Part shown: one piece after another, positions 34,875-44,095 of the stretch | Numbering within the stretch: the first letter of the stretch is position 1 | How the letters are laid out: each line of letters starts with the position of its first letter | NCBI GenBank assembly: GCA_964369805.1 | Contig: CAYJFM010000008.1 | Coordinates: 1-57,093 of the forward strand | Length of the DNA stretch: 57,093 nucleotides | From: CAYJHC01 sp964369805 | GTDB lineage: Bacteria; Bacillota; Clostridia; Peptostreptococcales; Anaerovoracaceae | Reading direction: 5' to 3' | Program-made: the position numbers and the translations under genes | The notes under the pieces: generated by a model | Told to the model about the DNA's origin: nothing | Databases searched by the model: none | The model's input: only the letters and a program-made list of their open reading frames with translations

Positions 34875-35750
34875 CTAATCTTCTATAGCTGTAAATCTTT
34901 TCCCTACCCCCCAAACGGTTGCAACTGGAAGTACCTCTACATAGGCCTTGGAGTCTATTTCAGCAAGGTATCTTTTAATTTGAATTGATTCCCTAGGAGA
35001 GCAAACACATGATACCTTTTGTTTATAATTTTTAGAATAACCACCAACTACCTCTGAAATTGTTACACCTCTATTTACTTTAGTTAAAATAAATTCAGAT
35101 AGTTCTTCTGGCTTACTTGTTATTATCTCATGTTTAAATAACTCAAACCCTATCCCAAACATTACGTAATCAATGATTTTCGAACTAATGTACTGTGTAA
35201 CCATAGAGTACATGGCCACCTCAAAGCCAAGGAAAACTCCTGTAAGAACAACAAACACTGCCTCTACACCAAGTAAAACTGTAGATATATTTACAAAAGG
35301 AAAAATTTTTTTATTCAAAATCTTTGCAATGGTATCAGAACCTCCAAAAGAAAATCCAAATCTCAAGCAAAGCCCTGCGCCTATTCCAGAAACAACTCCT
35401 GCGATAATAACAGCCAAAATTCGCTCTTCAAAAACAAGCTCTATCCCAATTAGTTGCACCAAAAACAAAAGGCTTGGGAATAGCAAAGACAAGTAAATTA
35501 TTCTTCCTGCCTCTCTCCTACCTAATATTATTAATGTAGTAATTAGAATAATTCCTGCCAAGCAATAATAAAAATAAGTATAATTAAATCCTGTAAGGTA
35601 TTCTAAAATAATCGAAAATCCCGTTATCCCGTTAGAGTTTAAGCTATTTGGGATGATTATAGCATTAACGTTAAAAGCACATATTAAACACCCAATAAAA
35701 GCCGCTAATACACCTTTGAATATACCCTTGTAATCTCGTTCTTTCTTCAT
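34875..35750 (-). CDS. YitT-family membrane protein
   Basis: A 291-residue protein with five or six N-terminal helices (repeated YitT/DUF161 pattern: CAFNVNAIIIPNSLNSNGITG and FSFGGSDTIAKI) and a C-terminal soluble DUF2179 domain (SKNYKQKVSCVCSPRESIQ). Function of the family is unknown; a transporter role is often suggested. It is a tandem paralogue of the next gene, with identical length, separated by a terminator. Confidence 0.88.
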   Translation of the reverse strand: MKKERDYKGIFKGVLAAFIGCLICAFNVNAIIIPNSLNSNGITGFSIILEYLTGFNYTYFYYCLAGIILITTLIILGRREAGRIIYLSLLFPSLLFLVQLIGIELVFEERILAVIIAGVVSGIGAGLCLRFGFSFGGSDTIAKILNKKIFPFVNISTVLLGVEAVFVVLTGVFLGFEVAMYSMVTQYISSKIIDYVMFGIGFELFKHEIITSKPEELSEFILTKVNRGVTISEVVGGYSKNYKQKVSCVCSPRESIQIKRYLAEIDSKAYVEVLPVATVWGVGKRFTAIED

Positions 35751-35769
35751 ATTACCCTCCCCACAAAAA

Positions 35770-35809
35770 ATATGATATGATACAGACTATTGTTCATATC
35801 ATATCATAT
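35770..35809 (-). terminator. Terminator between the two YitT genes
   Basis: Perfect 13-bp stem ATATGATATGATA / TATCATATCATAT around a 14-base loop, followed by T6 on the minus strand and flanked by a T-run on the other side. Confidence 0.85.
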
Positions 35810-35871
35810 TTTTTTATTTTCTACTATCACTAGTATGCTCAATCTTTATAATAGAGTACTGGGCTTTATTC

Positions 35872-36747
35872 TTAATCATCTGTTAAGGATTCAAACCTTC
35901 TTCCTGCTCCCCAAACTCTAGCAACCTGAGTTACTACAATATGTGGTTTTTCATCTATCTTTGCTACAAATTTTTTTATTTCCACAGATTCTTTTGGCGA
36001 GCATATACAAGTCACTTTAACTCTCTCAGTTTTAGTATATCCCCCTGTCACATGAGATAAGGTTACCCCTCTTCTTATTTCATTCATAATATATTTAGCT
36101 ACAGCATCATTATTTGGTGTTACTATTTCAAGTTTAACAAGTGTTAAACCAATACCAAACATCACATAGTCAACAACTTTCATAACTATAAACTGGGTAA
36201 TAAGAGAGTACACTGCAACTTCTACTCCAAAAACAATTCCTGTGCAAACAACTACCACTCCATCTACAATTAATAGTATTTGTGCTAAATTAATAAATGG
36301 TAATAATTTTCTATGAATAATTTTTGCTACACTATCAGTTCCGCCATAAGAAAATCCAAATCTAAAGCAAATGCCTGAACCAATTCCTGATATTACACCA
36401 GCAAAAACTGCTGCAACCATTTTTTCTTCGAAAATGATTTCTAAACCTGTTTTTTGAAAAACAAGTAGCATTGTTGGAAATAGTATAGATAGATAAAGAA
36501 TTTTTATTGCTTGCTTTTTACCTATAGTTAGAGCCGTAGCCACTAGAATTAATGCGGCACCACCGTAGTATATATACGTGTAGTTAAGCCCAGTTAATTG
36601 TTCTATTATTATTGACAATCCAGTCAAACCTATCCCATTTAAACCATTAGGCCTAATTATTAAGTTAATTGAAATAGCTGAAACTGAACACCCTATAAAG
36701 GCTGCTACTAGCCCAAATATTATTTTTTTAATTTCTTTCTTTTCCAT
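35872..36747 (-). CDS. YitT-family membrane protein (paralogue)
   Basis: A 291-residue paralogue of the downstream YitT gene with the same domain layout: LIIRPNGLNGIGLTG, FSYGGTDSVAKI and a C-terminal DUF2179 domain (CICSPKESVEIKKF). Both start with a conserved Lys-rich segment. The two arose by tandem duplication and have diverged considerably. Function unknown. Confidence 0.88.
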   Translation of the reverse strand: MEKKEIKKIIFGLVAAFIGCSVSAISINLIIRPNGLNGIGLTGLSIIIEQLTGLNYTYIYYGGAALILVATALTIGKKQAIKILYLSILFPTMLLVFQKTGLEIIFEEKMVAAVFAGVISGIGSGICFRFGFSYGGTDSVAKIIHRKLLPFINLAQILLIVDGVVVVCTGIVFGVEVAVYSLITQFIVMKVVDYVMFGIGLTLVKLEIVTPNNDAVAKYIMNEIRRGVTLSHVTGGYTKTERVKVTCICSPKESVEIKKFVAKIDEKPHIVVTQVARVWGAGRRFESLTDD

Positions 36748-36807
36748 ACATTTATTATAACAGATTCTCTATACTTTTGAATAGGTATCATATTTATATT
36801 ACAATTT

Positions 36808-38124
36808 CTAAAACTCTAGTTCAATAGTAGTTCCTTTGTTAAGCTCACTATTTACTTTAATAGAAATATCATGTAGATTAGCTCCATGTTTTACTATTGA
36901 AAGGCCAAGTCCAGTTCCACCTGTATCTTTAGAATGGCTTTTATCAATCCTATAAAACCTTTCGAAAATTCTTTCTTCTTCGCCTCTTGGTATCCCTATT
37001 CCTGTGTCTTCAATGATTACCTTTGCTCCACCTATTCTATGTCCAACCCATACCCTAACACTTCCATTTAGTCTGTTATATTTAATACTATTCTCATAAA
37101 GATTATATAACATTTCATCTAAAATATGCCTTACACCGTAGAACATAATGGGTTCACCTTGAATAACTATGTTTAAATTCTTTTCTTTAGCCTGCATTGA
37201 AAGTCTACCAGTAATATCCCTCATCATTGAATAAAGATCCACCTCTTCCTTCATTAAATCAAATCCGCCCTCATCTAGCTTTGAAATTTTTAATATATCT
37301 TCTATAAGTAAAATCAACCTTTTACTCTCTGTATATATTTTTTCCGAAAACTCTCCCATATCTTCTGGTGGTACTATACCACTTTTCATTATTTCAGCAT
37401 AGCCCGAAATGGATGTAAGTGGAGTTTTTAATTCATGAGATACATTTGCTGAAAACTCTCTCCTCATTGTTTCATTTTCATCTTTCAACTTATTGTTTTC
37501 ATCAATTCTAATAAGTAAAGGTTTTAGCTCTTTATAAGGAATATTCTCTAAGGGCCTTTCTAAGTTAATTTCTTTTAATGGGGTGATAATATTTTTAGTT
37601 AGCACATTTGCAATGTATAAACTAACCAAAAATGTTATAACACCAATACCTAGTCCCCAAGGGATAAACTCTAAGGTTGTAAGAATAACATTGTCAATTT
37701 GCTCACCAACTCTCACAATCTGCCCATTGTCTAGCAATATAGCCTTATAATAGGTTTCTTTTAGTGTGGTATCCGAATCTCTCCTGCTATCGCCTTCGCC
37801 CTTTAAAAGAGCTTCTTCCACCTCTTCCCTATTCAAATGATTGTCCATATCCTCAGGGTCTTTTTCGCTATCATAGAGGACCTTCCCGTCTGCATCAATC
37901 ACTGTAATTCTACCTTGTCCAATATATGGTAATATTTCTTCAATGTAATCAAATCCAGTATCGTTAATTCCAACTGCAATATTTGTAGCCTCTGTATTCA
38001 CATCTTTTTCAAGCTTACTTAAATTATTATTATACAGTATAACTCCAAAAGAAATTACTGAAAGAAGTATTGAAATACTAATAATAATTGCTAGCGTCTT
38101 TTGAAATTTACTTTTCATTTTCAT
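36808..38124 (-). CDS. PhoR-like sensor histidine kinase
   Basis: A 438-residue kinase: TM1 (about 10-30), extracytoplasmic sensor of about 115 residues (small Cache-like, ITVIDADGKVLYDSE), TM2 (about 155-175), dimerisation domain with the phospho-acceptor His in NVSHELKTPLTSISGY, and a catalytic domain with N-box, DTGIGIPRGEEERIF and TGGTGLGLSIV. It overlaps its response regulator by 17 bases. Its place next to phoU suggests a phosphate-related signal, but this is inference. Confidence 0.9.
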   Translation of the reverse strand: MKMKSKFQKTLAIIISISILLSVISFGVILYNNNLSKLEKDVNTEATNIAVGINDTGFDYIEEILPYIGQGRITVIDADGKVLYDSEKDPEDMDNHLNREEVEEALLKGEGDSRRDSDTTLKETYYKAILLDNGQIVRVGEQIDNVILTTLEFIPWGLGIGVITFLVSLYIANVLTKNIITPLKEINLERPLENIPYKELKPLLIRIDENNKLKDENETMRREFSANVSHELKTPLTSISGYAEIMKSGIVPPEDMGEFSEKIYTESKRLILLIEDILKISKLDEGGFDLMKEEVDLYSMMRDITGRLSMQAKEKNLNIVIQGEPIMFYGVRHILDEMLYNLYENSIKYNRLNGSVRVWVGHRIGGAKVIIEDTGIGIPRGEEERIFERFYRIDKSHSKDTGGTGLGLSIVKHGANLHDISIKVNSELNKGTTIELEF

Positions 38125-38797
38125 TTCCTAGTTTATATCCAACCCCTCTAACGGTTTCAATCAAAGCTCCTGCCTCTCCCAATTTTAACCTTAGAGACCT
38201 AATATGAACATCTAACGTCCTTGTTTCACCTTCAAAATCATAACCCCAAACTTCTGAGAGTAAGCTTTCTCTAGAAATTACCTTTCCTGGTTTTTTCGCT
38301 ATCCTTTCTAAAAGTTCAAATTCCTTTAGGGTAAGTTGTATTTCATTCCCTTCAACCTTTACAGTTCTCTCCTCAAGATCAATTTTTAACTTTCCTGTAC
38401 CTATAACATTATTTTTTGAAGTAGGTACCACTCTTCTCAGTACAGCCTTAACTCTAGACACTAGTTCCATCATTCCAAAAGGTTTAGCAATATAGTCATC
38501 TGCTCCCTCATCAAGACCAATAACTTTATCATATTCTGCTCCTTTTGCAGTGACCATAATTACTGGTATATCTGCCCACTTAGGATTAGCTTTTAACCTT
38601 CTAAGTATAGATAATCCATCTTCCCCCGGAAGCATAACATCAAGAAGAATTAAACTTGGCTTATTGCTATTAATAGCCTTTTCAAAACTTGTTCCATCAN
38701 NNNNNNNNNAAAATCCTTCTGCTTCAAACTCTGACTTCCTTAATGTATATATTACTAATTCACGTATATTTGTATCATCTTCCAAAAAGTAAATCAT
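38108..38797 (-). CDS. OmpR/PhoB-family response regulator
   Basis: A 229-residue regulator with receiver (acidic pocket FLEDD, phospho-acceptor Asp in LILLDVMLPGEDG, K in IAKPFG) and C-terminal winged helix (TLDVHIRSLRLKLGEAG). Ten N (38700-38709) obscure four residues, but the frame is kept. It is paired with the overlapping histidine kinase. It starts 84 bp after phoU, with a long hairpin between, so it may be partly cotranscribed with the pst operon. Confidence 0.9.
   Translation of the reverse strand: MIYFLEDDTNIRELVIYTLRKSEFEAEGFXXXXDGTSFEKAINSNKPSLILLDVMLPGEDGLSILRRLKANPKWADIPVIMVTAKGAEYDKVIGLDEGADDYIAKPFGMMELVSRVKAVLRRVVPTSKNNVIGTGKLKIDLEERTVKVEGNEIQLTLKEFELLERIAKKPGKVISRESLLSEVWGYDFEGETRTLDVHIRSLRLKLGEAGALIETVRGVGYKLGNENEK
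38700..38709. other. Assembly gap (10 N)
   Basis: Ten N inside the receiver domain of the response regulator gene; the reading frame continues across them. Confidence 1.
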
Positions 38798-38825
38798 TAC
38801 ATCCCCCTAATTAATGAAATTATTA

Positions 38826-38864
38826 GATTAGGCCTACGTAGATAATATCTATTTAGGCCTAATC
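38826..38864 (-). other. Hairpin between phoU and the response regulator
   Basis: GATTAGGCCTA and TAGGCCTAATC (11 bp, perfect) enclosing a second TAGAT/ATCTA hairpin. No T-run follows on the minus strand (TCTAATAATTTC), so it may stabilise the pst mRNA 3' end or weaken read-through rather than terminate fully. Confidence 0.65.
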
Positions 38865-38881
38865 AAAATTTCTATTATATT

Positions 38882-39532
38882 TTATTCATCTTCTTTATTA
38901 TGAACTCCTGTGATTGAAAATTCAACCCACTCTGCAATATTCGTTGCATGATCACCGATTCTTTCTAGATACTTTGTTACCATAATTAAGTCTATTGCTA
39001 ATAAGCTATCTTCTTTGTTTTCTGCAATCATATTCACTAAACTGTCTCTTATTTCATCAAACAGTTCGTCTACCTCATCATCCGACTCAATAACTCTTCT
39101 TGTTAAGTCTAAGTCCTTATCAACAAAGGCTTTTACACTGTTATTAACCATAACACCGGTTTTTTCTGCCATTTCTTGAATTTTAACGATTTCTTTTGTT
39201 TCAGTGATTTTTCCACATCCAACTATTTCTGCAATATCTGCTGCTTGATCTCCAATTCTCTCCATATCAGTAATAATCTTAAGTGCAGCTGAAATTTGTC
39301 TTAAGTCTCTAGCTACAGGTTGTTGTTGTAATAATAGTTTCAAGCAAATAGCTTCAATGTTTTTTTCCATTTGATCTATTTCTTCATCTTCTTTTATTAT
39401 AATTTTTGCCAGTTCATCATTTGAACTTTTTAACGCCTTTGCAGCATCGTTAATTGCATTAGCACATAACATTCCCATCTGGGTTAGCTGCTCATTCATG
39501 TTATCTAATTCTTTGTCAAATCTGCTTCTCAT
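38882..39532 (-). CDS. phoU: Phosphate transport regulator PhoU
   Basis: A 216-residue two-repeat helical protein with the PhoU metal-binding patterns (ADIAEIVG and ATNIAEWVEF with preceding ERIGDQA / ERIGDHA). It links Pst transporter state to the PhoR kinase. The start at 39532 lies one base after the pstB stop and has AGGAAGG upstream, so it is translationally coupled. It is the last gene of pstSCAB-phoU. Confidence 0.94.
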   Translation of the reverse strand: MRSRFDKELDNMNEQLTQMGMLCANAINDAAKALKSSNDELAKIIIKEDEEIDQMEKNIEAICLKLLLQQQPVARDLRQISAALKIITDMERIGDQAADIAEIVGCGKITETKEIVKIQEMAEKTGVMVNNSVKAFVDKDLDLTRRVIESDDEVDELFDEIRDSLVNMIAENKEDSLLAIDLIMVTKYLERIGDHATNIAEWVEFSITGVHNKEDE

Positions 39533-39533
39533 T

Positions 39534-40283
39534 TTAACCAAACCTTCCTGTAATATAATCTTCTGTACGTTTATCTGATGGCACACTGAATAATGTTTCA
39601 GTTTTATTGTACTCCACAACTTCTCCTAACAAGAAAAAGGCTGTATTGTCAGAAACTCTTACGGCTTGCTGCATATTATGAGTAACCATAACAATAGTAT
39701 AGTCTTTTTTAAGCTCAAGAGCAAGGTCTTCTATTTTGCCTGTAGAAATTGGGTCAAGAGCAGAAGTTGGTTCGTCCATTAGTAGAACTTCTGGCTCTAC
39801 AGCTAGCGCTCTTGCAATACAAACTCTTTGTTGTTGTCCGCCTGAAAGACTAAGTGCACTTTTCTTTAAATGATCTTTTGTTTCTTCCCAAATTGCAGCA
39901 TTCCTAAGTGATCTTTCTACAATCTCATCTAGCTCAGTCTTATTCTTTATTCCATGAGTCCTAGGTCCAAAAGCAATATTATCATATATGCTCATTGCAA
40001 ATGGGTTTGGTTTTTGGAAAACCATTCCTACTCTTTTTCTAAGTAAGTTAACATCTACATCACCATAAATATCTTCTCCATCAAGCAAGATATCACCTTC
40101 TATTTTACAGCTATCTACTAAATCGTTCATTCTATTTAAGCTTTTTAGTAAAGTTGACTTTCCACAACCTGAAGGGCCTATAAAAGATGTTATTTTCTTT
40201 TCTTCAATTTCTAGATTTACATTTTTTAAAGCATGGAAATCTCCATAATGTAAATTTAAATTTTTTATACTAAATACGTTCAT
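39534..40283 (-). CDS. pstB: Phosphate ABC transporter ATPase PstB
   Basis: A 249-residue ATPase with Walker A GPSGCGKSTLLKSLNRMND, signature LSGGQQQRVCIARAL, Walker B EVLLMDEPTSALDP and the switch His in MVTHN. The NRMND sequence after Walker A is characteristic of PstB. It powers phosphate import through PstAC. It is preceded by pstA and followed by phoU, nearly without gaps. Confidence 0.96.
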   Translation of the reverse strand: MNVFSIKNLNLHYGDFHALKNVNLEIEEKKITSFIGPSGCGKSTLLKSLNRMNDLVDSCKIEGDILLDGEDIYGDVDVNLLRKRVGMVFQKPNPFAMSIYDNIAFGPRTHGIKNKTELDEIVERSLRNAAIWEETKDHLKKSALSLSGGQQQRVCIARALAVEPEVLLMDEPTSALDPISTGKIEDLALELKKDYTIVMVTHNMQQAVRVSDNTAFFLLGEVVEYNKTETLFSVPSDKRTEDYITGRFG

Positions 40284-40292
40284 CGTCTTCTC

Positions 40293-41174
40293 CTATTTTG
40301 TAATTCTCTTCGCTACAATACTTGATACTGTGTTTAGTCCCACTACTAATAAAAGTAGTACAACAGCTGTCGCGTATGCTTGATCCATATGAAGGCCTTC
40401 ACTAGAAAGGTTGTACATATGAACTGCTAAAGTTCTACCCGATCCCATTACTGAATCTGGCACATTAGCTACTGTTCCTGCTGTATAAATTAATGCTGCT
40501 GTTTCCCCTACAATTCTTCCTGTAGCAAGGATTACTCCTGCAAGGATTCCAGGAACTGCAGATGGCAAAACAATTTTAAATATAGTTCTTAATTTGCCTG
40601 CTCCTAAACCAAAGCTACCTTCTCTAAATGCAACTGGTACTCCTTTAAGGGCTTCTTCCGTAGTTCTCATTATTAATGGTAATATCATAATTGCTAGTGT
40701 TAATGCTCCTGCAATCAATGAAAATCCCCATCCAAATGCAGTAACAAATAAAAGCAGACCAAATAATCCATATACAATAGACGGTATCCCTGATAATGTC
40801 TCTGCAGTTACTCTAATGACACCTATAAATTTATTTTTTCTGTTAGCATATTCTACTAAATAAATCGACGCCCCAATGCCTAGTGGCACAGCGATCAGTA
40901 AAGATAATAAAGTCATCGTAATCGTATTAATAAGTGCTGGCATTAATGATGCATTAGTTGAAGTATATTCAAATTCAAATAGTGATGGCGTTAAATGAGG
41001 TATCCCATTTACTAGTATATATCCAATAATAAATACTAAAACCATAAAAGTTATAATTGTTGATGCTATTACGAAAAATCTTGCAGCTATTGAAAATTTA
41101 TTCTTCTTATTTGACTTTAATGATATTTTATTATTTGGAGCAATTCCTCCTTGGTTGTTTATAATGTTATCCAT
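40293..41174 (-). CDS. pstA: Phosphate ABC transporter permease PstA
   Basis: A 293-residue six-helix permease with the family segment ETLSGIPSIVYGLFGL and the EAA-type loop EALKGVPVAFREGSFGLGA. It forms the phosphate channel with PstC. It overlaps pstC by eight bases. Confidence 0.95.
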   Translation of the reverse strand: MDNIINNQGGIAPNNKISLKSNKKNKFSIAARFFVIASTIITFMVLVFIIGYILVNGIPHLTPSLFEFEYTSTNASLMPALINTITMTLLSLLIAVPLGIGASIYLVEYANRKNKFIGVIRVTAETLSGIPSIVYGLFGLLLFVTAFGWGFSLIAGALTLAIMILPLIMRTTEEALKGVPVAFREGSFGLGAGKLRTIFKIVLPSAVPGILAGVILATGRIVGETAALIYTAGTVANVPDSVMGSGRTLAVHMYNLSSEGLHMDQAYATAVVLLLLVVGLNTVSSIVAKRITK

Positions 41175-42042
41175 GGTTTGCCCTCCTGTTCAATAACGCT
41201 ACTACAAGGTTGATAAGTAAGATAAACACAAAAAGAACAACACCTGTTGCAATTAGCGCATCTTTATGAAGGTCTGCCGCATACCCCATTTCCAAAACAA
41301 TGTTTGAAGTCAGTGTTCTAACGCCTTCAAAAATTCCCTCTGGCATCCTTGCTTGGTTTCCTGCTACCATAATTACAGCCATCGTTTCACCAATAGCTCG
41401 ACCTATTCCTAGAACAACTGCTGCAACTACTCCTGATTTCGCTGCAGGAAGAACTACAAAGAAAATGCTTCTTTCTTGAGTTGCCCCTAGTGCAAGTGCG
41501 CCTTCATAGTAATGCCTTGGCACCTGTCTAATTGCTGCCTCTGTAACACCTATTATTGTTGGTAAAATCATTATTCCTAAAATTATAGACGCTGTTAGCA
41601 TGCTATTCCCATTTCCTGCAAAACCAAAGGTTCTTGCAATTTCTCTTACAAAAGGTACAAGTAGTACCAGTCCAAAGAAACCATAAACAACTGACGGTAT
41701 TCCAGCAAGAAGTTCAGTTGCAGACTTTAGCGGTTTATATATTCTTTTTGGGCAGTATTCTGCCATAAACACTGATGTTAAAATCCCGATTGGAACCCCA
41801 ATAATTATCGCTCCAATTGTAATATAGATACTTCCAAGAATCATTGGTAATATTCCATAAATATCGTTATTCGGTCTCCACTCAGTTCCACTTAAAAAAT
41901 CAAGTAATCCTATCTCCTGTATCGCCGGCACTCCTTCATAGAAAAGGAAGCCACAAATTAGGGCAACCGCCAGCACTGATGTGCAGGCGGTTAGCAAGAA
42001 AACTTTTTGCATCACTATTTCTTTTAACCCATTTTTATTCAT
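41167..42042 (-). CDS. pstC: Phosphate ABC transporter permease PstC
   Basis: A 291-residue six-helix permease with ATELLAGIPSVVYGFFGL and the loop EAAIRQVPRHYYEGALALGAT; the early LSGTEWRPN segment is typical of PstC. It partners PstA. It follows pstS by about 20 bases. Confidence 0.95.
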   Translation of the reverse strand: MNKNGLKEIVMQKVFLLTACTSVLAVALICGFLFYEGVPAIQEIGLLDFLSGTEWRPNNDIYGILPMILGSIYITIGAIIIGVPIGILTSVFMAEYCPKRIYKPLKSATELLAGIPSVVYGFFGLVLLVPFVREIARTFGFAGNGNSMLTASIILGIMILPTIIGVTEAAIRQVPRHYYEGALALGATQERSIFFVVLPAAKSGVVAAVVLGIGRAIGETMAVIMVAGNQARMPEGIFEGVRTLTSNIVLEMGYAADLHKDALIATGVVLFVFILLINLVVALLNRRANHG

Positions 42043-42061
42043 TTACTTCTATTCCTTTGCC

Positions 42062-42955
42062 TTACTCTGTAATTTCAGCCCATGTTAGCAGATTTCCTGT
42101 ATAAATTTCTTTAATTTGTTCTGTTGTTATATCTGTTAGTGGGTTTGCTGGATTAACAATCACTGTTAGACCATCCATACAAATTACAGTTCCTTCAAGA
42201 CCTTGCTCAAGTTCTGAGTCTTTGATTTCTCTAGAAGCCATTCCGATGTCATATGCTCCGCTAATTGTAGATTCCATACCAGCTGTTGAACCTGTTGATT
42301 GAATTTCAATTGTTACATCTGGATTGATTACATTGTAAGCTTCTACAACTTTTTCCATTACTGGCGATACTGATGTTGAACCACCTACAACTACTGTTCC
42401 TGTAGGATTTGTAGAGGTATATTCTACTGTTTCAGAAGAAGGAACATAACCAAGATCTTCTAGAATCGCTTGTGCCTCTGGGCTCATGATGTAAGCCATA
42501 AAGTCAAGTGTTGCTGCATCTGTATTGCCTTCTTTAATAGCTACGTTAAATGGTCTTGCAAGTGAATAGTCTCCAGATTGAATATTTTCAACTGTTGGCT
42601 CTACACCATCAATATTTAGAGCTTTTACAGTATCTGTTAAGGCTCCTAATGAAGCATATCCCATTGAATACTCATCGCCAGCTACCGAAGTTAATACTCC
42701 TGCTTGGCTATTTGTAATTTGAGCATCTACCGTAGTCATGTCCATCTTTTCTCCATCAGCGTCTTCTTGCTCAACTCCAGTTAGTTCTATAAAAGCACCT
42801 CTAGTTCCTGATCCATCTTCTCTAGATATTACTGTAATGTTACTAGCTGTGTCAAAACCTTCTTCTGAGCTATCTCCACCACAACCAGTTAATGTTCCAA
42901 GTGTAAGAACTGATAATGCACATACTGCTACGATTTTCATTAAATTCTTTTTCAT
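42062..42955 (-). CDS. pstS: Phosphate-binding lipoprotein PstS, circularly permuted
   Basis: A 297-residue protein with a lipoprotein signal (lipobox LTGC, Cys 25). The two lobes appear in reverse order compared with E. coli PstS. The segment usually in the C-terminal lobe (SREDGSGTRGAFIELTG, through YIMSPEAQAILEDLGYVPS) comes first. The usual N-terminal segment (VVGGSTSVSPVMEKVVEAY, IGMASREIKD, VIVNPANPLTDIT, GNLLTWAEI) comes last. All phosphate-binding loops are present. I believe similar permuted PstS proteins occur in other clostridia. A Pho-box-like array precedes it. Confidence 0.92.
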   Translation of the reverse strand: MKKNLMKIVAVCALSVLTLGTLTGCGGDSSEEGFDTASNITVISREDGSGTRGAFIELTGVEQEDADGEKMDMTTVDAQITNSQAGVLTSVAGDEYSMGYASLGALTDTVKALNIDGVEPTVENIQSGDYSLARPFNVAIKEGNTDAATLDFMAYIMSPEAQAILEDLGYVPSSETVEYTSTNPTGTVVVGGSTSVSPVMEKVVEAYNVINPDVTIEIQSTGSTAGMESTISGAYDIGMASREIKDSELEQGLEGTVICMDGLTVIVNPANPLTDITTEQIKEIYTGNLLTWAEITE

Positions 42956-43029
42956 TTTCTTCCTCCAATAGTTTGATAATTAAATTCTATTAATTGCTTG
43001 TTTTCACAATTCTTATCTTAAACTATAAA

Positions 43030-43069
43030 TGTTAAATCTAAAACGCAGTCTATGTTAAATTTATGTAAA
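43030..43069 (-). promoter_or_regulatory. Pho box upstream of pstS
   Basis: Minus strand hexamers TTTACA (43064-43069), TTAACA (43053-43058) and TTAACA (43030-43035), spaced 11 and 23 bp, matching TT(A/T/C)A(C/T)A PhoP sites with 11-bp periodicity (one weak position). They lie about 75-115 bp before the pstS start. Confidence 0.65.
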
Positions 43070-43104
43070 ATCAAATTACAATTTTGCAGGAGGTTTGCAA
43101 ACTA

Positions 43105-43143
43105 AAAAAGATGCATTTTGAAAACCTCAAAATACATCTTTTT
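43105..43143 (-). terminator. Terminator of the nptA-phoP-phoR operon
   Basis: AAAAAGATGCATTTTG and CAAAATACATCTTTTT form a 16-bp stem with one mismatch and a 7-base loop, followed on the minus strand by a T-run. It begins right after the kinase stop codon. Confidence 0.88.
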
Positions 43144-43144
43144 A

Positions 43145-44095
43145 TTATTCTGCTTTATTAAAATCTATTGTGAACTTAGTTCCTTTTCCTAAATTACTCT
43201 CCACATGCAAATTAGCATCAAATAATACAGCTATGTGTTTAACAATTGATAAACCAAGTCCAGTTCCACCTTCTTTTCTAGATCTAGATTTATCAACTCT
43301 ATAAAACCTTTCGAAAAGTCTATCTAAATCCTCTTTCTCAATCCCTATTCCTTCATCTGTTACAGATATACTTACCATACCTTCTCTTGATAATCCTTCA
43401 ATATAAATGTGTTTGCCATATTCTGAGTACTTTATACCGTTTTCAATAATATTAACCATCATCTGTCTAAAGCGATCTTCACCACCTCTAATATATAGTT
43501 CTTCTTCAATTTTTTGTTCAATAACTATGCTTTTTGCATTTGAAATTGGCATTATAGCTTCTACAATGGCAGCTACTGTTTCTTTTACATTAATCTTTTC
43601 ATCTGGCATCTCTTTTTTATTTTCAATATCAGAAAGAACTAATAGATCTTCAATTAACCTCTTTAATCTAGCAGTTTCAATAGCCATAATATCTAAAAAC
43701 CTTGTTCTTATCTCTGGATCTTCAGCAGCTCCATTTTGTAATGTCTCTAGAAATCCAGAAATTGAAGTTAAAGGTGTTTTAATTTCATGTGAAACATTTG
43801 CCACAAACTCGGTTCTCATTTGCTCTAAATGCTTGTTTTCCATCTCTAATTGCTTGTACCTTCTCTCAGAAACCCGCGCAGGCCTCACGAAAAAATTATA
43901 CAATATGTACAAACATATAAAATTTAAAATTAACATACCAATAAAAAGAAAAATTCTTTCCGCAACAAAAAATGCTAGCATAAAATTCAAAACCGCTACT
44001 GCTATTGAAGATAATATACAAATAAAGATGTAATCTTTCCTCTTTTTTCTATACTCTTTTTCTAAGTCTTCTTGAGTAATATTATTAACAATCAA
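43145..44095 (-). CDS. phoR: PhoR-type sensor histidine kinase
   Basis: A 316-residue kinase with two adjacent N-terminal helices and almost no extracytoplasmic loop, the compact form of clostridial PhoR. The H-box is NVSHEIKTPLTSISGFLETL, which is close to PhoR, and DEGIGIEKEDLDRLFERFYR plus GGTGLGLSIV mark the ATPase domain. The best start is TTG 44095, with AAAGGAT about seven bases upstream; it overlaps the regulator's last codons. An ATG at 44143 would overlap by 59 bases and lacks a site. It probably senses Pst/PhoU status. Confidence 0.9.
   Translation of the reverse strand: MIVNNITQEDLEKEYRKKRKDYIFICILSSIAVAVLNFMLAFFVAERIFLFIGMLILNFICLYILYNFFVRPARVSERRYKQLEMENKHLEQMRTEFVANVSHEIKTPLTSISGFLETLQNGAAEDPEIRTRFLDIMAIETARLKRLIEDLLVLSDIENKKEMPDEKINVKETVAAIVEAIMPISNAKSIVIEQKIEEELYIRGGEDRFRQMMVNIIENGIKYSEYGKHIYIEGLSREGMVSISVTDEGIGIEKEDLDRLFERFYRVDKSRSRKEGGTGLGLSIVKHIAVLFDANLHVESNLGKGTKFTIDFNKAE

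Noticed and set aside
43407..44033. 208-codon plus-strand frame opposite the phoR gene
   Set aside because: Antisense to a well-supported histidine kinase; translation has no recognisable domain.
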